In this document: positions 1 to 5,071 of the stretch, in pieces
Position numbering within the stretch: the first letter of the stretch is position 1
Layout: every line of letters begins with the position of its first letter
DNA from: Bryobacteraceae bacterium
Lineage (GTDB): Bacteria > Acidobacteriota > Terriglobia > Bryobacterales > Bryobacteraceae
Assembly (NCBI GenBank): GCA_947456995.1
Contig: CANGVB010000286.1
Coordinates: 1 to 5,621, forward strand
Length of the DNA stretch: 5,621 nt
Direction of reading: 5' to 3'
The notes under the pieces: model-generated
Told to the model about the DNA's origin: nothing
What the model saw: the letters and a program-made list of their open reading frames with translations, nothing else
The model's database searches: none
Program-made: the position numbers and the translations under genes

Positions 1-510
1 AAGGGCGATACAAAAAGACCCAATGGCGAAAATCATCAGGCCTGCCGCAACATATTGGTTGCTTGCCCAAATTGCGAGAGCCGGATAAGACGCAAGCCCT
101 CCCAAGAGGGATACGATTGGGCCGCCGCAAACAAGCATGAGCATCTTTTTGCGCAAGGCTTCGTTGTCAGGTACGTTATTCGGGTCAGGGCCAGCGGCTG
201 CGATGCCACCCCACAATGAAGCACTGCGATTGAATTTGACTTGCAGTTTTCCATTCACACCATCGATGCGCAACGGGCCGACGGCATAAAGGTAGAAGCG
301 GAATCCTGCCAATTGACCTCCGATGACATGACCCAGTTCATGGGCTGCCAGTACAAGCCACAAAGTGATGAGAGTAATTGGAATAATCGCAATCCCAATC
401 TGTAAGTCTATTTCGGAGCCTTTCAGGGCCTTGCCAATGAAGTAGCCAAAGGCAAGACCAACAGGTGCAAACAAAAAGCCTGTAAAGAAAGCCTGATACT
501 TCTTCAACAT
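1..510 (-). CDS. M50-family membrane metallopeptidase, partial (C-terminal part beyond the window)
   Basis: An open frame runs from an ATG at 510 to the left window edge (170 codons, no stop), so the C-terminal part is missing. Seen: a hydrophobic segment near residues 8-27, a second one near 36-56 leading into the zinc motif HELGH (residues 57-61), then a GGP motif (129-131) followed by hydrophobic stretches (about 126-147 and 153-170). HExxH inside a membrane helix, with a later GP-containing helix, is the arrangement of peptidase family M50 (site-2-protease-like intramembrane zinc proteases). The second half of the active site, an LDG-type aspartate motif, would lie outside the window. The start is supported by AAGGAG (521-526) ten bases upstream, inside the end of the permease gene, and the gap to that gene is only 4 nt. 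It is therefore the fourth gene of the GntR/ABC operon. It could process or degrade a peptide handled by the transporter, or be a stress-response protease; the substrate is unknown. Family call firm, role inferred. Confidence 0.85.
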   Translation of the reverse strand, partial: MLKKYQAFFTGFLFAPVGLAFGYFIGKALKGSEIDLQIGIAIIPITLITLWLVLAAHELGHVIGGQLAGFRFYLYAVGPLRIDGVNGKLQVKFNRSASLWGGIAAAGPDPNNVPDNEALRKKMLMLVCGGPIVSLLGGLASYPALAIWASNQYVAAGLMIFAIGSFCIAL

Positions 511-514
511 CGTT

Positions 515-1219
515 TTAATACTCCTTGTTTTCAACAATCCATATTGCGGCAGCAAGTTGTAGCGCCGTTAGAATCAGCAGAAAGCTGGTTTGAGCAGCAG
601 GAATGAGGGGAGTTGGGCTGAGCAGGTAGCTGGCCAGATCGAGCCATGTTCCAGGCAGCGACGAGCTATAGCCCCCTAGCGCCCCAAGCATCAATAGGCC
701 AATCGTCCCGGCCCAGAACTCATCAAAGATCGTAGAAAGCCACACTGCCATCGCATAAAAGAAGGAAGCCACTACCAGGATGTTCGGAAAATAAGCCCAG
801 GGTGTAGAAGCGTTTGGCACCATGGCTGCTGCAACTCCAAAGCTCGCCAGGCTGACAATCAGCATCAGGATCACTCCAGCACTGGCTCTCGTCGCGAGTA
901 TGCGAGTTCTCGAAACAGGCATGGAAAGCAGGAAGCCCATTGAGCCATGAAATCCCCGGGACATGCCCATCGAGGTTTGAGCATTGATTCCTGCGCCGGC
1001 TAGGATCTTTGCCGAAATGGGTAGTAGAACACCGCCGTAGACCAGTACGAAAATCTGCCAAAGCTTTGCAGCGCTTTCTGCTGGTTTGAGGTTCTTCCAT
1101 TTGTTTGTGGCGAGCTCAGAAGGCAGCCACCCGATAATCAAAGCGATGATGTAGATCGAGAGAAGAACAGTAAGCGCAAAACGAAACCGAACTTCTTTCC
1201 ATGCCTTAAGCCAGAGCAT
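515..1219 (-). CDS. ABC-2 type transporter permease subunit
   Basis: A 234-residue polytopic membrane protein. Hydrophobic segments lie near residues 14-31, 54-74, 113-134, 144-165, 169-186 and 210-229, giving about six helices, as usual for ABC-2 permeases. The cytoplasmic motif LLSMPVSRTRILATR (97-111) is the hallmark of this family, where 'LSLPVSR.R....R' lies next to the coupling region that contacts the ATPase. The ATG at 1219 lies inside the end of the ATPase gene (14-nt overlap), and a strong AAGGAGG (1224-1230) sits 4 nt upstream, a short spacing. With the ATPase it should form an inner-membrane transporter. Operons of the YtrA-GntR/ABC type are linked to responses to cell-wall-active antibiotics or peptides in Firmicutes, but the cargo here cannot be read from sequence. 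The gene is complete. Confidence 0.88.
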   Translation of the reverse strand: MLWLKAWKEVRFRFALTVLLSIYIIALIIGWLPSELATNKWKNLKPAESAAKLWQIFVLVYGGVLLPISAKILAGAGINAQTSMGMSRGFHGSMGFLLSMPVSRTRILATRASAGVILMLIVSLASFGVAAAMVPNASTPWAYFPNILVVASFFYAMAVWLSTIFDEFWAGTIGLLMLGALGGYSSSLPGTWLDLASYLLSPTPLIPAAQTSFLLILTALQLAAAIWIVENKEY

Positions 1220-2105
1220 CTTGCCTCCTTACGCTCTCCACAAAGAGTTCACGCAGCGGAACGGGATACGCTTCAATGTCTGAAGCTCCGAATGATTTTG
1301 CGACTTCAATCGCTTCGGTACGGTCTGTAAGAATGCTGAGGCTTCGGCCATCTTGCTTTAGGATTCCGAGCTGCGAGAGCTGTGAAAGTTGATCCGGGCC
1401 TGGCTCTAGAACAAACTGAATGCGTCGGGTGGTGGCGCGAATCTCGTCGAGCGAGCCTTGTTTGAAGCATTGCCCTTTGTGTACGAGGCAAACATGATCA
1501 CCAATTTGTTCAATTTCCTCCAGCCGGTGCGAGCAGATCAGTATCGTAGTTCCGTGCTCGGCGACAAGTGAAACCAGAGCCTGGAGAGTTTCTTCACTTG
1601 CGATTGCGTCCAGCCCGTCGGTGGGTTCATCGAGCACCAGAAGTTCCGCCCCCCGAGCGATTGCCATCAATATGTGGAGTTTGGTGAGCGTACCTTTGGA
1701 TAGCTGTGTGACGTTTCGATCCAGCGGGATCTCGAAGGTATTGGCATACCGCTTCTCGAGATCGTGGTTCCACCCCGGGTAGAAGCCAGCGGTGAAGCGA
1801 ATGACTTCTCTTGCGCTCATGTAAGGAAAGAGATCTTTGCGTTCGGGAATATAGGCGGTGCGCGAGCGGATGAGACGGTTCTGTTCGGCGTTGAGTGCGT
1901 CCAGCCCAAGAACGCGTGCGCTCCCTGAATCTGCTTTGGCCATGGCCAGGAGAAGACGAATGGTTGTCGTCTTCCCCGCGCCATTAAGCCCCACCAGCCC
2001 ACAAAGGGAGCCTTGCGGTACCTGGAGGCTCATGCCCCGGAGGGCTTCCACATCCTTGTAGGATTTCTTCAGAGCGATAGTTTCGATTGCATAGATGGGT
2101 CTCAT
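1206..2105 (-). CDS. ABC transporter ATP-binding protein (YtrB/EcsA-like)
   Basis: A 299-residue nucleotide-binding subunit energising the adjacent permease. Motifs in order: Walker A GLNGAGKTT (39-47); Q-loop region AYIPERKDLFPYMS (84-97), where the usual glutamine is replaced, apparently by E88; signature LSKGT (135-139) instead of LSGGQ; Walker B LLVLDEPTDGLD (155-166) with catalytic E160; and switch histidine H193 (CSH). Residues from about 225 onward form a C-terminal accessory domain typical of ABC-2 ATPases of the BcrA/YtrB group. The ATG at 2105 overlaps the regulator's TGA in an ATGA arrangement, which suggests translational coupling; there is only a weak AAAGGG upstream. The deviating Q-loop and signature residues are tolerated in this subgroup, and the hydrolytic residues are intact, so the protein is probably active. 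Confidence 0.92.
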   Translation of the reverse strand: MRPIYAIETIALKKSYKDVEALRGMSLQVPQGSLCGLVGLNGAGKTTTIRLLLAMAKADSGSARVLGLDALNAEQNRLIRSRTAYIPERKDLFPYMSAREVIRFTAGFYPGWNHDLEKRYANTFEIPLDRNVTQLSKGTLTKLHILMAIARGAELLVLDEPTDGLDAIASEETLQALVSLVAEHGTTILICSHRLEEIEQIGDHVCLVHKGQCFKQGSLDEIRATTRRIQFVLEPGPDQLSQLSQLGILKQDGRSLSILTDRTEAIEVAKSFGASDIEAYPVPLRELFVESVRRQDALA

Positions 2106-2485
2106 TTAGGGGCCCTTTCTGCGATAGCGGCGTCGATGAGGCGCTTGATTTCTTCTTCGCTCAGCCCGAGCGCAAGTAAGCGCTCAACGGCCTTGTCGAC
2201 GATCGGTCTGGCGGTTTGCATACGATCGGTGAGTGCCTTTGTGTTGAGATTCTCGCTGATGAATGCCCCGGCTCCCTGGCGGAGTTCGATCAGGCCTTCG
2301 TGTTCGAGTTCACGATAGGCCTTGGCGACGGTGTTGGGGTTCATCACCATCGTCTCGGCAAGCTTGCGCATGCCGGGAAGTTGATCGCCCGGACGGAGAA
2401 CCCCATTTTCGACAGCATGCTTGATCTGCTCCATGATCTGGAGGTAGATGGGCACACCGGAATTTGGGTTGAGTCGGAAAATCAC
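2102..2485 (-). CDS. GntR-family transcriptional regulator, YtrA subfamily
   Basis: A 127-residue regulator. The N-terminal winged helix-turn-helix covers about residues 10-77: PIYLQIMEQI, then LRPGDQLPGMRKLAE, the recognition helix MNPNTVAKAYRELEHEGLI, and the wing RQGAGAFI. Behind it lies only a short C-terminal helical segment (about 84-124), the size and layout of the YtrA subfamily, which lacks a large ligand-binding domain. The first codon is GTG (2485); the next in-frame start would remove the conserved IFRLNPNSGVPIY lead-in, so GTG is preferred. No Shine-Dalgarno sequence precedes it, and the predicted transcript has a leader of only about 8 nt. It is first in the operon with the ABC ATPase, permease and M50 peptidase, and most likely represses that operon through the palindrome at 2501-2518. 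The inducer is unknown. Confidence 0.9.
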   Translation of the reverse strand: MIFRLNPNSGVPIYLQIMEQIKHAVENGVLRPGDQLPGMRKLAETMVMNPNTVAKAYRELEHEGLIELRQGAGAFISENLNTKALTDRMQTARPIVDKAVERLLALGLSEEEIKRLIDAAIAERAPK

Positions 2486-2496
2486 AGCGTTATACT
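2469..2496 (+). promoter_or_regulatory. Candidate rseP promoter
   Basis: TTGAGT (2469-2474), a 16-bp spacer and TATACT (2491-2496) give a reasonable sigma70 match, with a start near 2503 and a leader of about 71 nt. Its core overlaps the regulator start codon and the inverted repeat at 2481-2501. An alternative -10-like TACACT (2557-2562) close to the gene lacks a good -35. The prediction is tentative, since sigma factors of the host are unknown. Confidence 0.35.
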
Positions 2497-2501
2497 GTGA
2501 T
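2481..2501. repeat. Perfect inverted repeat, 7-bp arms with 7-bp spacer, over the GTG start
   Basis: ATCACAG (2481-2487) and CTGTGAT (2495-2501) are exact reverse complements separated by CGTTATA. The left arm contains the GTG start codon of the regulator gene, and the repeat also covers the rseP -10 candidate (2491-2496). The half-site orientation is opposite to a CRP site (TGTGA-N6-TCACA), so it is not a standard CRP box. It abuts the palindrome at 2501-2518 and may be a second regulator site acting on DNA. The predicted transcripts would not contain both arms. Confidence 0.5.
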
Positions 2502-2528
2502 AGTAGACTAGTACACTAATACAATCAA
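2500..2528 (-). promoter_or_regulatory. Predicted sigma70-type promoter of the GntR/ABC/M50 operon
   Basis: Read on the minus strand: -35 TTGATT (2528-2523), a 17-bp spacer, and -10 TACTAT (2505-2500). An A7 tract (2539-2533) lies just upstream of the -35, resembling an UP element. Transcription would start near 2493, leaving about 8 nt before the GTG start at 2485. A second -10-like hexamer, TATAAC (2494-2489), has no -35 at the right distance. Inferred from consensus only. Confidence 0.5.
2501..2518. promoter_or_regulatory. Candidate GntR operator: imperfect 18-bp palindrome
   Basis: TAGTAGACTAGTACACTA is symmetrical about the centre of ACTAGT. The outer TAGT/ACTA arms and the central hexamer match, with two mismatched pairs between them. 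It lies in the spacer between the minus-strand -35 and -10, where bound repressor would block RNA polymerase. One half, AGTGTA on the minus strand, resembles the half-site I recall for Bacillus YtrA, although the spacing here is shorter. Assignment to the adjacent GntR protein is inference from position and symmetry. Confidence 0.5.
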
Positions 2529-2573
2529 GAACTTTTTTTGCTCGGGGCGCATCTCATACACTGAAGACTGAAC

Positions 2574-3899
2574 ATGGAATTCTTAAATAGCGTTTTCTGG
2601 CTGCTCATTTTGTTGGGCGTGATGATCATCATTCACGAATTGGGGCATTATTGGGCTGCCTTGCTCTGCGATGTAAAGGTGGAGCAATTCTCGCTTGGAT
2701 TTGGACCCAGGCTCTTTGGCTTCAAGATCGGCGAGACGGACTTCCGGTTCTCGGCAATTCTCTTTGGCGGCTACGTAAAGATGCTGGGTCAGGACGATAT
2801 GGCTGTTGACCGTGGCACGAATCCAGACCCGCGCAGTTTTACCAACAAGACCCGCTCTCAACGCTTGTTCATCATTGCGGCAGGGCCTGCAATGAATATT
2901 CTGCTGGCAGTGGGCTTGTTGGCTGGTCTCTTTATGTATCAGTTCCCGAAGGTGACCAATGCGAATGGCCCCGCGATCGTGGGGCATGTTGAGAAGGGTT
3001 CTCCCGCAGCGTTGGCTGGAGTAGCTGAAGGCGACACCATCATTGAGTTTGATGGCAAGAAGAACCCAACCTGGGAAGACGTGATCGTGAAAGAGCTGAC
3101 CGGGGCGGGGAAGGCGTTTCCATTCCAGATCAAGCGCAATGATGCCACGATGGCGTTGACTGTGACTCCCAAGGAAGATGCCAAGACGCAGGTTGGTTAT
3201 GCGGGCTGGCGCGAGCAGAGCGAGATCCGGATCAAGTACATCCTGAAAGGCTTTGATGCCGAGCGGGTTGGATTGATGCCTGGCGATGTGGTGATCAGCG
3301 TGAACAACATTCCTGTGCGCAGCTTGACCAAGCTGGTAGAGATCGTCAAGGAAAGCAACGGCAAGGGCGTGGATCTTATTTATGAGCGTGAAAATGTACG
3401 CAACAAGGTAGCAGTGCAGCCCAAATTCAACGAGGCAGAGAAGCGCTGGATGATCGGAATTCAACTCGAGCCAAAGTATGTGGTGGTTGCGCTAGGGCCG
3501 ATCGAGGCGCTCAAAGAAAGCATCAACTACAACATGCGTGGGGCTACGATGATCTTCGACTACTTGAAGGGTGTCGTTCAAATGCGCTTGTCGCCAAAGC
3601 AGTTTGAAGGGCCGGTTGGGATTGCACGCATGGCTGCCGCTGCAGCTAAAGAGGGTGTGGGTGATTTCGTTTCGCTGATGTCTATGGTGAGTTTGAATCT
3701 GGCTATCTTCAACCTGCTGCCCATCCCTGTACTCGATGGTGGAGGGATCCTGGTATTGCTGGTGGAGATGGTGCGTCGCCGGGATTTGTCGATGCAACTG
3801 AAGGAGCGAGTATTGCAGGTTGGTTTAGCCTTCCTTCTGATGATGGTAGTGTTTGTGCTCTACAACGACATCTCCAAAGCTGTCATGCCAAAGGGATAA
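2574..3899 (+). CDS. rseP: RseP-type site-2 protease (M50 intramembrane zinc metalloprotease)
   Basis: A 441-residue protein close in length to E. coli RseP (450). Motifs in order: first helix with zinc motif HELGH (21-25); GGYVKM (65-70), the conserved membrane-reentrant loop; GPAMN (104-108) at the second helix (about 98-121); two PDZ domains, PDZ1 about 128-200 (KGSPAALAGVAEGD) and PDZ2 about 218-285 (FDAERVGLMPGDVV); FEGPVGI (344-350); third helix with NLLPIPVLDGG (380-390), whose D388 is the third zinc ligand; and a final helix about 412-432. In known systems RseP cuts anti-sigma factors and signal-peptide remnants within the inner membrane after a first cleavage. The histidine usually following LDGG is glycine here (LDGGG); it is not a zinc ligand. 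The ATG at 2574 has only a weak GAAGA upstream. The gene is not next to dxr, cdsA or bamA here, unlike many bacteria, and is probably cotranscribed with the next gene, 4 nt away. Confidence 0.95.
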   Translation: MEFLNSVFWLLILLGVMIIIHELGHYWAALLCDVKVEQFSLGFGPRLFGFKIGETDFRFSAILFGGYVKMLGQDDMAVDRGTNPDPRSFTNKTRSQRLFIIAAGPAMNILLAVGLLAGLFMYQFPKVTNANGPAIVGHVEKGSPAALAGVAEGDTIIEFDGKKNPTWEDVIVKELTGAGKAFPFQIKRNDATMALTVTPKEDAKTQVGYAGWREQSEIRIKYILKGFDAERVGLMPGDVVISVNNIPVRSLTKLVEIVKESNGKGVDLIYERENVRNKVAVQPKFNEAEKRWMIGIQLEPKYVVVALGPIEALKESINYNMRGATMIFDYLKGVVQMRLSPKQFEGPVGIARMAAAAAKEGVGDFVSLMSMVSLNLAIFNLLPIPVLDGGGILVLLVEMVRRRDLSMQLKERVLQVGLAFLLMMVVFVLYNDISKAVMPKG

Positions 3900-3903
3900 G
3901 ACG

Positions 3904-4374
3904 ATGAGTTATTTCGACGCATTCAGGCTCTTGATTGGCGCAGGGCTGAGTGCGGCGATTTTCATGGGATTTTGGGTGCTTTGGATTCGCACGAGAAATC
4001 CGGGATTTCGTATCTTTGCCTTTGCTTTGGGCCCAATGCCATTTGCCTTTGTTCTGCTTGCTTTGCTTGGACGCTTAACGCTTGCTTCTGGCGTAGTGCA
4101 TGAATTTACAACCGGAGCCAGCGGACCAGGCATAAGAGAACTGGCCTTTCCGGTGGAGGATGCCGAAATCGGCCACACGCTTGAAATTACCCCTGTGCTC
4201 CAAAAAGTTTCGATCAAGAATCCCGATGGAGAATTGCTGGAATCGAATCAGGTAATCAGCGAGGGGAAATTACAAGTGGAGTTTGAAGCTCGCCGTGGGG
4301 GGAGTCATCGTGTGGTGTTGGAGATTCCGGAAGGAGTGGGAGCGGTGATGGTGGTTGCGCGGGAAGTGAGATGA
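3904..4374 (+). CDS. Small two-helix membrane protein with a beta-rich extracytoplasmic domain, unknown function
   Basis: A 156-residue protein I do not recognise. Helix 1 spans about residues 8-27 and helix 2 about 36-56. The short loop between them (RTRNPGFR) is basic, so by the positive-inside rule it is cytoplasmic and both termini lie outside. Residues about 70-156 alternate hydrophobic and polar residues as in a beta sandwich, including VSIKNPDGELL (102-112) and EFEARRGGSHRVVLEI (126-141). The start at 3904 is chosen because AAGGGA (3891-3896) lies 7 nt upstream; an in-frame ATG at 3853 would sit inside rseP and encode an unlikely leader. The 4-nt gap after rseP implies one operon, so it might be a partner or regulator of the protease; this is inference. 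Its last 119 bp overlap the convergent toxin gene. The C-terminal pattern is shared with the protein at 5072-5590. Confidence 0.75.
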   Translation: MSYFDAFRLLIGAGLSAAIFMGFWVLWIRTRNPGFRIFAFALGPMPFAFVLLALLGRLTLASGVVHEFTTGASGPGIRELAFPVEDAEIGHTLEITPVLQKVSIKNPDGELLESNQVISEGKLQVEFEARRGGSHRVVLEIPEGVGAVMVVAREVR

Positions 4375-4729
4375 GGCGGAGGAATGGGATCTCGAGAATC
4401 TGATCTTGCCAGTCGGTATGGTCTGAGGCGAGGGAGGCGAGCTCAAGCCAGGCCGTGGCGTCTGCAATCGGTGTTTGAGGGTGGATCAGGAAAACACCCG
4501 GGCTGAATGCGCCAGATTCAAGGTAAGTCTTGAAGTGCCCGGGAAGCATATGTATGTCGTGCGTTACCAAAATTCGATCTTCATCGGCAGCAAAGTGCAG
4601 GAGATCGTTGTGGGACAAACCCTCAATACGCGCTTTGCTTGCACTGAGAAAGTCTATGGTTTTGCTTCGACGCCGGCAAGCCGTAAGCAAATGATGGTTC
4701 AGGCTGGTGTCGGCGAGCAGTCGTAGCAT
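4256..4729 (-). CDS. DUF5615-type PIN-like toxin, with unusual C-terminal extension
   Basis: A 157-residue protein. Residues 1-117 match the DUF5615 PIN-like pattern: MLRLLADTSLNHHLL at the start with acidic D7, then LSHNDLLHFAADEDRILVTHD (38-58) with D42 and D58, then GVFLIHP (78-84), and an ending such as DQILEIPF (109-116). Members are predicted Mg-dependent ribonucleases, the toxin half of VapBC-like modules. The ATG at 4729 directly follows the antitoxin's TAG with no gap, so translation is probably coupled. The family normally ends near residue 117. Here the frame continues for about 40 proline- and serine-rich residues, lying almost entirely antisense to the end of the gene at 3904-4374. 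The tail may be a fortuitous read-through rather than a domain. Toxicity is inferred from family and pairing. Confidence 0.8.
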   Translation of the reverse strand: MLRLLADTSLNHHLLTACRRRSKTIDFLSASKARIEGLSHNDLLHFAADEDRILVTHDIHMLPGHFKTYLESGAFSPGVFLIHPQTPIADATAWLELASLASDHTDWQDQILEIPFLRLISLPAQPPSPLPLLPESPTPHDDSPHGELQTPLVISPR

Positions 4730-5041
4730 CTAGGATTTCCGCATAGCCTGCTGGCGGTAATCTTCGAGCATAAGATCGAGCTTGGAGGGTGCCGGATTGG
4801 CCGTGCGAAAGTCCTGCCAGGCTTTTCGCGTTTGCCATGAGCCGTCTTCGATGATCTGGCGATTTCCCAGATAAAAGGCGATCGCTCCGTGGATTTGCTC
4901 GAGAGTGAGAGTTGGGAAACTGAAATGGATCTCTTCTGGTGAGGCGCCGTTTTCGTACTCGGTGACAAGTAAGTATAAGGGCAACCGGCTGCCGACCAGA
5001 TAGAAGGCGTCGTCTCGCAATTCGATGTAGTCTTTTGCCAT
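4730..5041 (-). CDS. DUF433-family antitoxin
   Basis: A 103-residue protein with the DUF433 signature: DYIELRDDAFYLVGSRLPL (4-22), then GASPEEIHFSFPTLTLEQIHGAIAFYLGNR (32-61), which forms a helix-turn-helix-like unit. Residues about 70-103 (rich in W, R, K and Q) form a C-terminal extension that could wrap the toxin, as is common for VapB-type antitoxins. DUF433 proteins are typically encoded just before a DUF5615 PIN-like toxin, exactly as here, and probably also repress their own promoter through the DNA-binding part. The start at 5041 is chosen because family members begin 'M..DYIE.R' and GGAAAGGG (5052-5045) precedes it. A longer frame up to 5233 would run through the divergent gene and has no family support. 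Confidence 0.85.
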   Translation of the reverse strand: MAKDYIELRDDAFYLVGSRLPLYLLVTEYENGASPEEIHFSFPTLTLEQIHGAIAFYLGNRQIIEDGSWQTRKAWQDFRTANPAPSKLDLMLEDYRQQAMRKS

Positions 5042-5066
5042 GATCCCTTTCCATGATAATAATAAT
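5035..5066 (+). promoter_or_regulatory. Divergent promoter region between the antitoxin and membrane-protein genes
   Basis: Only 30 bp (5042-5071) separate the two starts. On the plus strand, TTGCCA (5035-5040, within the antitoxin start), a 17-bp spacer and AATAAT (5058-5063) would start transcription near 5070. That would give an essentially leaderless message for the ATG at 5072, which indeed has no Shine-Dalgarno. On the minus strand the same ATAATAATAAT tract offers TATTAT or TATCAT -10 hexamers, but no clear -35. Antitoxin binding here could affect both genes. Confidence 0.4.
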
Positions 5067-5071
5067 CGACC

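Noticed and set aside
723..1100. Open frame of 125 codons on the minus strand within the permease gene
   Set aside because: It is a different frame of the same strand as the permease, which has the conserved ABC-2 motif and membrane helices; this frame has none.
1858..2500. Plus-strand open frames (1858-2061, 2013-2318, 2216-2500) opposite the ATPase and regulator genes
   Set aside because: They are antisense to genes with complete Walker and helix-turn-helix motifs and show no domain of their own.
2481..2501. CRP-like binding site
   Set aside because: The half-sites read TCACA then TGTGA, which is the reverse of the CRP arrangement.
2533..2539. T7 tract as a possible intrinsic terminator for the plus strand
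   Set aside because: No GC-rich hairpin precedes it and no plus-strand gene ends upstream; it fits better as an A-tract upstream of the minus-strand promoter.
2583..3464. Long open frame (293 codons) on the minus strand inside rseP
   Set aside because: It is fully antisense to a gene with clear site-2 protease motifs, and its translation is rich in histidine and glutamine without any recognisable domain.
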